The position numbers and the translations under genes were made by a program. Shown piece by piece: positions 43,605 to 52,579 of a stretch of DNA of 64,000 bases; position 1 is the first letter of the stretch; every line of letters begins with the position of its first letter. The notes under the pieces were generated by a model. The model was not told where the DNA came from and made no database searches. It saw only the letters and a program-made list of their open reading frames with translations. Source of the DNA: an uncultured Cryomorphaceae bacterium (GTDB lineage: Bacteria; Bacteroidota; Bacteroidia; Flavobacteriales; Schleiferiaceae); the NCBI GenBank assembly GCA_913009655.1, contig CAJVWI010000006.1, forward strand, positions 1-64,000. Direction: 5' to 3'.

Positions 43605-44606
43605 ATGTACAACTCTCAAATAATAGGTCTTGGACACTATCTACCCCAAAATTCTGTTAGCAATGATGACTTAAGCAAAATCATGGATACAAGTGACGAG
43701 TGGATTCAAGAAAGGACTGGTATATTAAGTCGACGATGGGTTGATTCTGAAAATAAAATGAGCTCTTCCGAAATGGGATATAAAGCATCACTGATGGCCA
43801 TTAAAAATGCAGGAATAGATAAAAATGAGATTGATCACATCCTCTTTGCAACCATTTCACCCGATTACTATTTTCCTGGCAATGGAGTTCTTGTTCAAGA
43901 TTTACTGGGAGTTGGAACAATAGGAGCTACAGACATCCGAAATGCATGCAGCGGTTTTATTTATGCTCTAAGTATTGCAAATGCATACATTCAAACTGGT
44001 CTTTACAAAAACATTTTAGTTATTGGTTCAGAATTGCAGAGTCCTGTTCTTGACAAGACTACAAATGGCAGAGACTTGAGTGTTATTTTTGGAGATGGTG
44101 CTGGTGCAGCTGTGATTTCAAGATCTGATAATCAAAGCAAAATTTACAGTACACATTTGCATAGTGAGGGTAAGAATTCTTTAGAGCTTTCAATGAAAGG
44201 TCCTTCTGTGATTCATGGCATGACTGAACTCAAAACAAATACCGCAAATCCTCAACTTTTTTCTCCGTATATGAACGGTCAAATGGTTTTCAAAAATGCT
44301 ATAGTCAGATTTGAGGAAGTAATTAAAGAAGCTTTAAATAAAAACGAATTCACAATTGAAGACGTTAATTGCCTCATTCCTCATCAAGCAAACCTCAGAA
44401 TATCTCAATTTATTCAGAAAAAACTTGGACTTAAAAACGAGCAAGTATTTAACAACATTCAAAAATATGGTAATACCACTGGTGCTTCAATACCCATTGC
44501 ATTTAGTGAAGCTGTTGAACAAAAGCGCATTAAAAGAGGAGACCTGGTTTGCTTGGCAGCATTTGGATCGGGATTCACCTGGGGGTCAGCTCTTTTGAGA
44601 TATTAA
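43605..44606 (+). CDS. fabH: 3-oxoacyl-ACP synthase III family protein (KAS III)
   Basis: A 333-residue thiolase-fold enzyme with the FabH catalytic triad: Cys115 (DIRNACSGFIYAL), His260 (LIPHQANLRI), Asn290 (YGNTTGASIP). The first segment MDTSDEWIQERTGILSRRWV is typical. It condenses an acyl-CoA with malonyl-ACP to start fatty acid synthesis; FabH-like paralogues also make polyene or pigment precursors. Because a second fabH-like gene is common in Bacteroidota, it need not be the housekeeping copy. It is followed 16 bases later by the ABC cassette, possibly cotranscribed. Confidence 0.9.
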   Translation: MYNSQIIGLGHYLPQNSVSNDDLSKIMDTSDEWIQERTGILSRRWVDSENKMSSSEMGYKASLMAIKNAGIDKNEIDHILFATISPDYYFPGNGVLVQDLLGVGTIGATDIRNACSGFIYALSIANAYIQTGLYKNILVIGSELQSPVLDKTTNGRDLSVIFGDGAGAAVISRSDNQSKIYSTHLHSEGKNSLELSMKGPSVIHGMTELKTNTANPQLFSPYMNGQMVFKNAIVRFEEVIKEALNKNEFTIEDVNCLIPHQANLRISQFIQKKLGLKNEQVFNNIQKYGNTTGASIPIAFSEAVEQKRIKRGDLVCLAAFGSGFTWGSALLRY

Positions 44607-44621
44607 ATATTTATATTTAAT

Positions 44622-45239
44622 ATGTTAAGTAGTTCCGCAATAGAGTCAAATCTCAATGGCTCATCTATAACATTTCCTAGCATAAGTATTCCAAAAGGAG
44701 AATTACTGCTATTAAAAGGTTATTCTGGTTCAGGGAAATCAACTTTTCTTCACTCAATAGCGGGGCTAGTACCCTTATTAAAAGGGCACATAAGAATAAA
44801 AGGGCACGGTGAAATTAGTGAGAATATTGTCCCTAAAAACTGGCGAAACAATGCAATAACAATTATTCCACAAAGACCATTATTCTGGCAATCTTTAACG
44901 GTAATTGAGAACATTAAACTTTGCGAATGGTCAAAAGGAATCGAATCAGGACACAGTGAATATATTTTAGAAAAATTAGGGATTATTGATTTATCTAAAA
45001 GGGCGGTAAATAAACTAAGTTTGGGACAGCAGCAAAGACTCAGCGCAGCAAGAGCTTTAATGTCAAAAGCTCCCGTTGTATTAGCTGATGAACCGACGGC
45101 AGCGTTGGATGAACAGAACACCCATATCATGATGGATTTACTCAAAGAACATCAGTCTAAAACTGGATGTTCAATTTTAGTTTCAAGCCATGACAATCGT
45201 CTCGACTCAATAGCCGACCAAATGGTAAAATTGCAATGA
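44622..45239 (+). CDS. ABC transporter ATP-binding protein
   Basis: A 205-residue ATPase with Walker A GYSGSGKSTFLHS, Q-loop ITIIPQRPLFW, signature LSLGQQQRLSAARAL and Walker B PVVLADEPTAALD. It is of the LolD/MacB type that works with FtsX-like permeases. It overlaps the permease gene by 4 bases (ATGA), the same cotranslation pattern seen in metal-linked cassettes. Role: energises the FtsX-type permease at 45236, perhaps to move a lipoprotein or metallochaperone. Confidence 0.9.
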   Translation: MLSSSAIESNLNGSSITFPSISIPKGELLLLKGYSGSGKSTFLHSIAGLVPLLKGHIRIKGHGEISENIVPKNWRNNAITIIPQRPLFWQSLTVIENIKLCEWSKGIESGHSEYILEKLGIIDLSKRAVNKLSLGQQQRLSAARALMSKAPVVLADEPTAALDEQNTHIMMDLLKEHQSKTGCSILVSSHDNRLDSIADQMVKLQ

Positions 45240-46399
45240 AATCTTTTTATTTTGCATGGAAAGCCATATGGAAAAGACGGAGTAGCACTGTTTTTATATC
45301 TTTAATTTGGGCCACAGGGCTGTTGGGTTTCGCAACTATTCAAAGGTTGAATAATGGTGTTTCAAATACTCTTCGACTTCAATTGGAGAATACAGATCTT
45401 CTTCTCTCCGCAAAGGGCTCACCTACTAAATCAATTCTTGCTAATGTCTTTCATCTAAATAATCCAAATGGGAATATATTAAAATCAGAGGCGGAGAAAG
45501 TTATTGCCAATTATAATTTGAAAAATGTCAGACGTATAGCTTATGGAGATAATTATAAGGGATTCAGAATCTTAGGATGCGACAGTGCAACATGGAATCA
45601 TATAAACTATTTGGAGATAAAGGGGAATCTCCCTAAGGAAGATAACGAAGTAATAATAGGCCGCAATGTTGCACAAAAAACAAAACTTAAAATCGGAGAT
45701 GAGTTTCATGGCACCCATGGAATAATGGGACATGATCACAACCACAAAACCACATCTTACAAAGTTTCAGGCATCATCTATTCTATCACACCATCTTGGA
45801 ACCGTCTAATAATTGGTAGCATAAGCTCCGTTTGGAAAGCTCATAGTCATTCCGACTCAAGCTACACTGCTGTTTTAGCTCGAATAGATAATCCACTAGA
45901 AAAACTCTTAATTCCCAAAAGAATTCAAAAGAATTCCTCAATAATGTCCATATCTCCGGCTTTCGAGATTAACAACGTCTTAAGCTGGATGAACCAAAGC
46001 ACTAAGGTATTTAGTAGCATTTCATTTTTATTTCTAATAACTGCCGCTTTAATAATGTTTTTTCTGCTGCAGTCTCATATTAAAGAGCGACTAAGTGACT
46101 ATGCATTACTTAGAGCATTTGGAGCATCATGGTTGAAAATCGCAAAAGTTGTTCTGTGGCAGAATATTATTTTAGGAGGCTTCGCTATTCTATTAACCTA
46201 CATTGGACTTGCTGCTATTTGGTTTGGTCAACACAACTCAATCGCATTGAGTGAAATCCTTCAAAAAGAAGTTTATTGGAACCTTTCAAATGATATAAAA
46301 TGGATATTTGGATGCATTGCCTTGTCAATTTTAACTTCTATTGGACCATGGATATGGTTACAAAGAATACCTTTGCATCGTGCGCTGGTTGATTCTTAA
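45236..46399 (+). CDS. FtsX/MacB-type ABC permease with a His-rich periplasmic loop
   Basis: A 387-residue permease: one N-terminal helix (about 16-36), a large periplasmic domain, then three helices (about 258-280, 302-325, 353-372). The periplasmic part carries HGTHGIMGHDHNH (His158, 161, 166, 168, 170). In zinc-linked cassettes of other bacteria the matching permease has a similar H-x-H-x-H stretch, which supports metal handling. The cassette has no lipoprotein gene; DUF3299-like and dihydroorotase-like genes follow. Its 3' end runs over the next gene's start region. Confidence 0.85.
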   Translation: MKSFYFAWKAIWKRRSSTVFISLIWATGLLGFATIQRLNNGVSNTLRLQLENTDLLLSAKGSPTKSILANVFHLNNPNGNILKSEAEKVIANYNLKNVRRIAYGDNYKGFRILGCDSATWNHINYLEIKGNLPKEDNEVIIGRNVAQKTKLKIGDEFHGTHGIMGHDHNHKTTSYKVSGIIYSITPSWNRLIIGSISSVWKAHSHSDSSYTAVLARIDNPLEKLLIPKRIQKNSSIMSISPAFEINNVLSWMNQSTKVFSSISFLFLITAALIMFFLLQSHIKERLSDYALLRAFGASWLKIAKVVLWQNIILGGFAILLTYIGLAAIWFGQHNSIALSEILQKEVYWNLSNDIKWIFGCIALSILTSIGPWIWLQRIPLHRALVDS

Positions 46400-46832
46400 A
46401 TCTGTATTTCTTTTCTTGATCGTGATTTTAACATGCTCATTTACAATCGCATTGCCAATAAAAGTATCATGGAAAATGTTGTCAAGCACGACTTTTTTGG
46501 AGTATTATGAGGAATCTAAAGGTATTTGGACTCTTGAAGGGATATTTTCAAATCCTATTGACGAACTAAATGGCATGCAAGTTTCAATTACAGGATATGT
46601 TTTACCATTAGATATAAAGGAAAGTAGTTATGTGCTTTCGGCATATCCCTATAGTTCATGTTACTTTTGTGGTGGTGCTGGACCTGAAAGTATAGTTGGA
46701 TTAAAAATAACTGATTTAAAAAAAATCATCAAAACAGACGCTGTAAAAACCTTTTCCGGAACCCTAAAGCTTGAAAAACGTCCAAAAAATGGATTTTATT
46801 TTACTTTAAACAACGCAAGATTAGAAAAATAA
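46380..46832 (+). CDS. DUF3299-like exported protein
   Basis: I place the start at GTG 46380 (VRWLILKSVFLFLIVILT, a signal-anchor-like segment). An ATG at 46341 would overlap the permease much more. The chain has ISSTTFLEYY-like strands (as LSSTTFLEYYEESKGIW), ITGYVLPLD, and YSSCYFCGGAGPESIVGL, whose CxxC(GG) motif is the DUF3299 hallmark, then LKLEKRPKNGFYFTLNNA. In several proteobacteria DUF3299 genes follow an ABC ATPase and an FtsX-like permease in zinc-responsive clusters, the same order as here. It probably acts in the periplasm. Confidence 0.75.
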   Translation: MRWLILKSVFLFLIVILTCSFTIALPIKVSWKMLSSTTFLEYYEESKGIWTLEGIFSNPIDELNGMQVSITGYVLPLDIKESSYVLSAYPYSSCYFCGGAGPESIVGLKITDLKKIIKTDAVKTFSGTLKLEKRPKNGFYFTLNNARLEK

Positions 46833-46833
46833 G

Positions 46834-48087
46834 ATGAAATTAATCCTTCCTAAGGTTATAATAACCGACCCAAGATCTCCACATAATGGGGAGCAAAAAG
46901 ATATTATGATAAAAGATGGTCAAATAACTGCCATAGCTGATAATATTGAGAAAATTGAGGGATATGCAATGCTTGAGTCATTCCGTGGTAGATGGATTAG
47001 CCCAGGATGGGTTGACACGCGGAGCAGATGCGGAGAACCTGGCTTTGAGCAACGTGAAACTTATCTTAGTCTTTCTTTTGCGGCATCTAACGGTGGGTAT
47101 ACAAATGTTGCGGTTCTGCCCTCAACTAATCCGACAAGAGACTCTAGACCACATATTGAATCTCTTATTCAATCCACAGAAAATCTTGACGTTAATTTTT
47201 TACCCCTTGGATCCATTAGTAATAATCTAAAAGGTGAAAAATTGAGTGAGATTTTTGATATGCAAATAGCTGGAGCCGTTGGATTTTCCGATGACAAGAA
47301 TCAAATCAAAAATCCTAATCTCTTGCAACTTGCTTTGCAATACTCATCTGACCTAAATACCAGCATCCAAACATTTTGCCATGAAACTGAACTATCTCCC
47401 GAGGGGCAAATACATGAGGGAGACATAAGTGCTAATAATGGCCTTTGCCCAATTCCTGCTTTATCAGAAATTCTAAGAATTAAACGAGACATTAGCATTC
47501 ATGAATATACTGGAGGAAAACTACACATAACAAGCGTGAGTACTGCAGAAGGAGTTGATTTAATTCGCGAAGCAAAAAAGACTCAACAAGGATTAACTGC
47601 TGATGTATCAGTCGCTAACTTGATTGGAACCGAAAATGATTTAGAAGACTTTGATTCTACTTATAAAACATTGCCACCACTGAGGTCTGAATCAGATAAA
47701 GAAGCTCTCTGGAGAGCTCTATTAGACGGGACAATAGATATTATTGCAAGCGATCATAATCCAATGGACATAGAATCAAAAGATTGTGAATTTGGAAGAG
47801 CTAAGTTTGGAGCTGCAACGATAGAACACTCCTTTGCCTGGTATCGTGCTGTAAACCCTAGCCAAGAAGCATTGAACAAATGGATAGAGGCCGTATCGCA
47901 TAACCCCAGAGAGCTTTATAACCTAGGACAATGCGTGATAAAAGTTGGATGTCCTTCCGATTTTACAATTTTTGCTAATGATGGAAGTGTTGTTAAAAAG
48001 AAATCAAAAGGAATTAATGTTCCCAAATGGCCACAAAATGGAAGAGCTGTAGGAACAATTTTAAATGAGAATATTATTGAATTGTAA
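46834..48087 (+). CDS. pyrC: Dihydroorotase-like protein lacking metal-binding histidines
   Basis: A 417-residue amidohydrolase. It follows the dihydroorotase fold: the GWVD (60-61) start strand, EPGFEQRETYLSLSFAASNGG, VLPSTNPTRD, HETELSPEGQIHEGDIS, LHITSVSTAEGVDLIREAKK, YKTLPPLRSESDKEAL and ASDHNPMDIESKDCEFGRAKFG. However, the D-x-H-x-H motif reads D61-T-R63-S-R65, and the later metal histidines (HLST-type and HHL-type) are replaced by SVS and ANL. It is probably not an active zinc dihydroorotase but a structural homologue, a pattern also seen in other Bacteroidota. Confidence 0.85.
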   Translation: MKLILPKVIITDPRSPHNGEQKDIMIKDGQITAIADNIEKIEGYAMLESFRGRWISPGWVDTRSRCGEPGFEQRETYLSLSFAASNGGYTNVAVLPSTNPTRDSRPHIESLIQSTENLDVNFLPLGSISNNLKGEKLSEIFDMQIAGAVGFSDDKNQIKNPNLLQLALQYSSDLNTSIQTFCHETELSPEGQIHEGDISANNGLCPIPALSEILRIKRDISIHEYTGGKLHITSVSTAEGVDLIREAKKTQQGLTADVSVANLIGTENDLEDFDSTYKTLPPLRSESDKEALWRALLDGTIDIIASDHNPMDIESKDCEFGRAKFGAATIEHSFAWYRAVNPSQEALNKWIEAVSHNPRELYNLGQCVIKVGCPSDFTIFANDGSVVKKKSKGINVPKWPQNGRAVGTILNENIIEL

Positions 48088-48850
48088 TTTTTAAGCCATC
48101 GTAAGCCAAATAATACCCTTCAGGCAATGAACTATTAACGTCTTTATCTAATCCCAGTTGATGGCTAGCATGGGTTAAATACACTTCCGGAACATTCATG
48201 GATTTGGCAAAAGAAACAGCTTCATCTAAAGAAAAATGTGAAACATGTTTTGACTTTCTCAATGCATTAAGGACAAGTACTTTTGATCCTAATATTTTCT
48301 TAGATTCCAGGTGAGAGATCCCTGAGATATCCGTAAGGTAGACAAAATCTCGAATTCTAAATCCCATTACTGGCCATGTTCCATGCTCGGCTAAAATTGG
48401 AGTCCATATCTCCTCTCCAATTTTAAAATTCTCATTTGGATTAATATCTATTATTTCAAAACATGGGGAACCAGGGTATTTCTCTGCTGAGAAAGCATAA
48501 GAAAACTGCTCTTTTAGACGATCCGCAACTCTTTTAGTGCAATAAATGGGCATATCCAATTTGGTCTTAAAATTAAACGGACGGACATCATCCAATCCAG
48601 CAATATGATCCATATGTTCGTGAGTCAAGACCACAGCGTCAAGTTGTTGGCATTTAGATCTAAGCATTTGCTGACGAAAATCCGGACCACAATCAATAAC
48701 CACAGAGCAATTTCCACTTTTTATTAAAACAGAACTTCTAAGACGTTTATTTTTTACCATCGTTGATTGGCAAACCTCACAACCGCAGCCTATTACAGGA
48801 ACCCCTTGAGAGGTTCCTGTACCCAAAAAGTCAATTTTTAGAGAATTCAT
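48074..48850 (-). CDS. MBL-fold metallo-hydrolase, PhnP/lipoate-like
   Basis: A 258-residue protein. It begins DFLGTGTSQGVPVIGCGCEVCQS, where the GCGCxxC is typical of the PhnP-like group. Zinc ligands: HEHMDHIAGLDDVRPF (HxHxDH), the VIDCGPDFRQQ strand, and late HGTWP and VYLTHASHQLG histidines. PhnP-type enzymes cleave cyclic phosphate esters; many Bacteroidota members are of unknown substrate. The end overlaps the dihydroorotase-like gene by 14 bases, convergent. Confidence 0.88.
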   Translation of the reverse strand: MNSLKIDFLGTGTSQGVPVIGCGCEVCQSTMVKNKRLRSSVLIKSGNCSVVIDCGPDFRQQMLRSKCQQLDAVVLTHEHMDHIAGLDDVRPFNFKTKLDMPIYCTKRVADRLKEQFSYAFSAEKYPGSPCFEIIDINPNENFKIGEEIWTPILAEHGTWPVMGFRIRDFVYLTDISGISHLESKKILGSKVLVLNALRKSKHVSHFSLDEAVSFAKSMNVPEVYLTHASHQLGLDKDVNSSLPEGYYLAYDGLKITIQ

Positions 48851-48877
48851 GCTACAAATTTAAACTACCTTTACCCA

Positions 48878-50290
48878 ATGGAAGACCTGGTATTGTCTGC
48901 TGCGCAGAAATCTCTCCGAGTAAATCTAAATTCCGATATCTATGGTTCATTCGCAGAAATAGGAGCGGGTCAAGAAACTGTTCGACAATTTTTTCGAGCA
49001 GGAGGTGCATCAGGAACAATAGCTAAGGCAATGAGTGCTTACGATAAAGACTTCTCTGACGCCATCTATGGTTTAGAGAATGATGGTCGCTATGTTACTG
49101 AAAGTAGACTTCGTAAAATGATCCACCATGAGTATAAACTTCTAGAAGATAGACTTCACAGGGAAAAATACCCAAAGAAAAGATACTTTGCGTTTGCAAA
49201 TACAGTGGCGACAATAAATTTCACTAAAACGTTTAAGGGCCATGGATGGATTGGCATTCGTTATCAAACTTCAGCAGAAAAACTCCCAAATGAAGTAATT
49301 CTTCACGTTAGACTTCATGAAAGCGACCCTAAACACCAGCAAGAAACTATCGGGAATATTGGGGTCAACTTGATTTACGGGGCCAATTTCCTTTTTGAGG
49401 ATCCTAAGGAATTGCTCCAGAGTCTTTATGACGGCATTGATAAAACTGCTGTTGAAATTGACTTGATAAATTTTTCAGGGCCAGATTTTATTCAAGTTGA
49501 TAATCGCGTTATGTCCCTGCAGTTGATTAAAAACGGCTTCACAGATGCTGTAATTTTTGGACCTGAAGGACAGAACTTATTGCCAGCAGAATTACTCTAT
49601 AAAAAAAATGTTTTGGCTATGCGTGGCAGTTTTCGACCTGTGACAAAAGTCAATATGGATATGATTAAGAAAGGATATAGACAGTTCATAAAATCTAAAA
49701 GAGTAGAAAAGGAAAAGCTTGTCGTTCTTTTTGAAATCACCCTAAATAACCTCTTGGCAGATGGTGGATTAGATGAACAGGACTTCTTGGATCGAGCTGA
49801 AATACTTTGTAGTATCGGTCAAACTGTTCTTATTTCAAATTATCAGGAGTATTATAAGCTAGTTGATTATTTTTCAGGTTTCACTAAGAAACGTATTGGA
49901 TTAATTATGGGAATACCTAGTTTACAAGAAATATTTGAAGAAAAATATTACAGAGACCTAAATGGAGGAATATTAGAAGCGTTTGGAAAAATATTTTCAA
50001 AAGACCTGGTTATTTACGCCTACCCGTTTAAAGATAAAGGAATGAAAGAGCCAGCTACGATAAAAGATGTTGCTATGCATCCCAGATTCAGACCTGTTTT
50101 TGATTACCTTTTTTACAACAGAAGAATGCGAGATATCGAAGACTACGACCCGGAAATATTAGGCATTTGGAGCAGGAAAATATTAAGTAAAATACGTAAT
50201 GGACAAGGTGACTGGGAGAAATCTTTACCTACATATGTAGATACAATTATTAAAAAGAAGGGTCTTTTTGGTTATAATTCAAAATCTTAA
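48878..50290 (+). CDS. Conserved Bacteroidota protein of unknown function (often labelled nicotinate-nucleotide adenylyltransferase)
   Basis: A 470-residue cytoplasmic protein with strongly conserved-looking blocks: LRVNLNSDIYGSFAEIGAGQ, TVRQFFRAGGASGTIAKAMS, AYDKDFSDAIYG, RYFAFANTVATINF and GWIGIRYQ. I recall this family in Bacteroidota annotated as a nicotinate-nucleotide adenylyltransferase, but the classical (H/T)xGH nucleotidyltransferase motif is not visible, so that label looks doubtful. It contains a FEITLNNLLADGGL stretch and a domain with YPF (IYAYPFKDKG). No membrane segments. Function open. Convergent with the photolyase gene. Confidence 0.65.
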   Translation: MEDLVLSAAQKSLRVNLNSDIYGSFAEIGAGQETVRQFFRAGGASGTIAKAMSAYDKDFSDAIYGLENDGRYVTESRLRKMIHHEYKLLEDRLHREKYPKKRYFAFANTVATINFTKTFKGHGWIGIRYQTSAEKLPNEVILHVRLHESDPKHQQETIGNIGVNLIYGANFLFEDPKELLQSLYDGIDKTAVEIDLINFSGPDFIQVDNRVMSLQLIKNGFTDAVIFGPEGQNLLPAELLYKKNVLAMRGSFRPVTKVNMDMIKKGYRQFIKSKRVEKEKLVVLFEITLNNLLADGGLDEQDFLDRAEILCSIGQTVLISNYQEYYKLVDYFSGFTKKRIGLIMGIPSLQEIFEEKYYRDLNGGILEAFGKIFSKDLVIYAYPFKDKGMKEPATIKDVAMHPRFRPVFDYLFYNRRMRDIEDYDPEILGIWSRKILSKIRNGQGDWEKSLPTYVDTIIKKKGLFGYNSKS

Positions 50291-51594
50291 ATTTTAGATA
50301 GACCCTCTTTATAAACTCTTAATGCCCTTTCTCTAGCCCATTTATGATCTACAATAGGTTTCGGATAGTTTGGAGAATATAGCTCCGGCACCCATTTCTC
50401 TACATAAGCTTTACCCTTATCAAACTTTTCAAATTGACTAGTAGGGTTAAAAATTCTAAAGTAAGGAGCCGCATCACAACCACTACCACTCGCCCACTGC
50501 CAACCCCCAACATTACTGGCAAGATCAAAGTCCAAAAGTTTCCTAGCAAAATAGGCTTCTCCCAATCTCCAATCATGAAGAAGGTGTTTGGTTAAAAAGC
50601 TTGCTACGACCATTCGAACCCTATTATGCATAAAACCGGTATTATTTAACTCTCTCATTCCGGCATCTACCATTGGGTATCCAGTATTACCATTACACCA
50701 GGCTTCAAATTGCTCCTTATCAAAAACCCAGTTTATTTTATCATATGCTGGTTTTATTGCTTTATCAATTGAATGTGGATTATGAAAAAGAACCATCTGA
50801 TAAAAATCCCTCCATATCAATTCCGATACAAAAACTTTATTGTTATCAAGGGCCAATTTAAGGAGTGACCGAATCGATATCGTTCCAAATCTGAGATGAA
50901 TCCCCAAATGAGAAGTTCCATTTTTAATTGCCGGAAAATTTCGAGACTTTTCATAATTTTTAATTACTCCTACATCCGGTAAACGACTGGGCACAGGAAG
51001 GTCTGACTCATTAAAACCCATCGTTTTTAAAGAGGGAAAAGGGTAATTATTGATCCCGAGAGTATGCCAGGAAATGTTTTCAATGGAACCATTTTTAAAA
51101 CTGTAATTCGATTCTCTTAATTGATCTAACCATTTTCGGGCGTAAGGAGAGTAAACAGAATAAGGTGTTCCATCATTTTTTACTATTTCATTTCCTTCGA
51201 ATATTACGTGATCTTTTGCATCGAAAAAACTTTTTCCGCAGTCAATATATAGTTGTGCAATTTCTTTATCTCTTTTTATTGAATATGGCTCATAATCACG
51301 ATTCAAGTATAGACCGTCAATATCTGAGTGATTTTTAAGTAAGGCCTTATTTATTGATATTGGATCCCCATAGAAAACCCATAATGATGAACCATTATTT
51401 CGAAGCTCAGCATCGATTTTCTTTAACTCATTATAAATAAATGTGACCCTGGCGTCAATTTCATCTTCAAGTCTATCAAGTATATTTTTATCAAAAATAA
51501 AAATACATTGTACATCACTACCAGAAGATTGCGCCAATTTTAGCGCACTATTGTCTTTGAGCCGTAAATCACGCCGAAACCAATGCAATACCAT
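50287..51594 (-). CDS. phr: Class I DNA photolyase / cryptochrome (deoxyribodipyrimidine photolyase)
   Basis: A 435-residue flavoprotein. N-terminal antenna domain MVLHWFRRDLRLKDNSALKL; FAD-binding C-terminal domain with SELIWRDFYQMVLFHNPHSI, GYPMVDAGMRELNNTGFMHN, HDWRLGEAYFARKLLDFDLA and GWQWASGSGCDAAPYFRIFNP. These match CPD photolyases that repair UV dimers with blue light. The overlap with carotenoid and light-regulator genes on the same strand puts it in a photoprotection unit. It follows queD by 49 bases. Confidence 0.93.
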   Translation of the reverse strand: MVLHWFRRDLRLKDNSALKLAQSSGSDVQCIFIFDKNILDRLEDEIDARVTFIYNELKKIDAELRNNGSSLWVFYGDPISINKALLKNHSDIDGLYLNRDYEPYSIKRDKEIAQLYIDCGKSFFDAKDHVIFEGNEIVKNDGTPYSVYSPYARKWLDQLRESNYSFKNGSIENISWHTLGINNYPFPSLKTMGFNESDLPVPSRLPDVGVIKNYEKSRNFPAIKNGTSHLGIHLRFGTISIRSLLKLALDNNKVFVSELIWRDFYQMVLFHNPHSIDKAIKPAYDKINWVFDKEQFEAWCNGNTGYPMVDAGMRELNNTGFMHNRVRMVVASFLTKHLLHDWRLGEAYFARKLLDFDLASNVGGWQWASGSGCDAAPYFRIFNPTSQFEKFDKGKAYVEKWVPELYSPNYPKPIVDHKWARERALRVYKEGLSKI

Positions 51595-51643
51595 AAAAAT
51601 CAGTTTATTTATAAATACTTAGCGAGTTATCTAATAAAAATAT

Positions 51644-52051
51644 CTAAACACCGTATTCTACAAAATTTCTTGGCGTTTCGTACAATTTTATTTTTAAGGA
51701 TAATTCAGAATTAAAACATGGCCTTAACCAATCATATATAACCTTAGAGATATTTTCCGCACTGGGGTTCAAATTTTTAAATATGGGTACGTCTAGATTT
51801 AAGTTTTTATGATCTAATCTACTTTCTACATTTAATTTGATAATATCCGACAGCTCTTTCATATCAAAGACGTATCCCGTGGTTGGATCAATTTCACCGG
51901 TTAAACTGACGATTAATTCATAATTGTGCCCATGAAAATTAGAATTATTACATGGCCCAAAATATTCTTTATTTTTTGCGTCACTCCAATCCGTTACATT
52001 GAGACGATGTGCCGCATTAAAATGAGCATGGCGACTAACTTTAGCTTTCAT
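51644..52051 (-). CDS. queD: 6-carboxytetrahydropterin / 6-pyruvoyl-tetrahydropterin synthase
   Basis: A 135-residue PTPS-family protein. Zinc histidines in RHAHFNAAHRL and NFHGHNYELIVSLTG, a catalytic Cys in GPCNNSNFHGH, and the Glu in KLYETPRNFVEYGV. In bacteria this enzyme usually makes the QueE substrate for queuosine. The sequence also resembles the eukaryote-type PTPS (CNNPNFHGHNYE), so biopterin synthesis is possible. It overlaps idi by 4 bases, an arrangement I recall from Flavobacteriales genomes. A pterin might serve the neighbouring photolyase antenna; this is speculation. Confidence 0.88.
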   Translation of the reverse strand: MKAKVSRHAHFNAAHRLNVTDWSDAKNKEYFGPCNNSNFHGHNYELIVSLTGEIDPTTGYVFDMKELSDIIKLNVESRLDHKNLNLDVPIFKNLNPSAENISKVIYDWLRPCFNSELSLKIKLYETPRNFVEYGV

Positions 52052-52578
52052 AATGAAAAATAATTTATGTATTCGTTTAATATGATTTTAAACCATTCGG
52101 TATAACGTTCAGGAAATTTATCTATATCCAAGGACAGCTCATTGAGTGTAACCCAACGCACTGCTTCAACTTCTTCTTTATCGAAAGAAAAGTTATAATC
52201 ATCTATAAACCCTGATAAAACATGATCTAATTCATGTTCAATTAGCCCGTTATTAAATTCTGCCCTGTATGTGAAAGAAAATGATTTCTCTAACTTGAGA
52301 TCAAGGTCCATTGGAATTCCTAATTCCTCTCCTAATCTTCTATTAGCTGCTTCAACTAGCCCTTCTCCCTTTCTTGGATGTGAGCAACATGAATTTGTCC
52401 ATAAAAGAGGGCTGTGGTATTTCGAAAATGACCTACGTTGAAGAAGGGTCTCACCGCGAGAATTAAATAGAAAAACTGAAAAAGCGCGATGAAGTACACC
52501 CTTTTGATGAGCTTCCATCTTTTCCATTTCTCCTATATCTTGATCCTCTGAGTTAACCAAGACAACATAATCTTTCAT
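52048..52578 (-). CDS. idi: Isopentenyl-diphosphate delta-isomerase, type I
   Basis: A 176-residue Nudix-fold isomerase. Hallmarks: the catalytic cysteine in TNSCCSHPRKGEGLVEAANR, the Nudix-like RRLGEELGIPMD block, and HELDHVLSGFIDD. It interconverts IPP and DMAPP, feeding carotenoid (crtB) and quinone synthesis. It lies 1 base after crtB on the minus strand and overlaps queD, so all are in one operon. Confidence 0.94.
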   Translation of the reverse strand: MKDYVVLVNSEDQDIGEMEKMEAHQKGVLHRAFSVFLFNSRGETLLQRRSFSKYHSPLLWTNSCCSHPRKGEGLVEAANRRLGEELGIPMDLDLKLEKSFSFTYRAEFNNGLIEHELDHVLSGFIDDYNFSFDKEEVEAVRWVTLNELSLDIDKFPERYTEWFKIILNEYINYFSL

Positions 52579-52579
52579 C

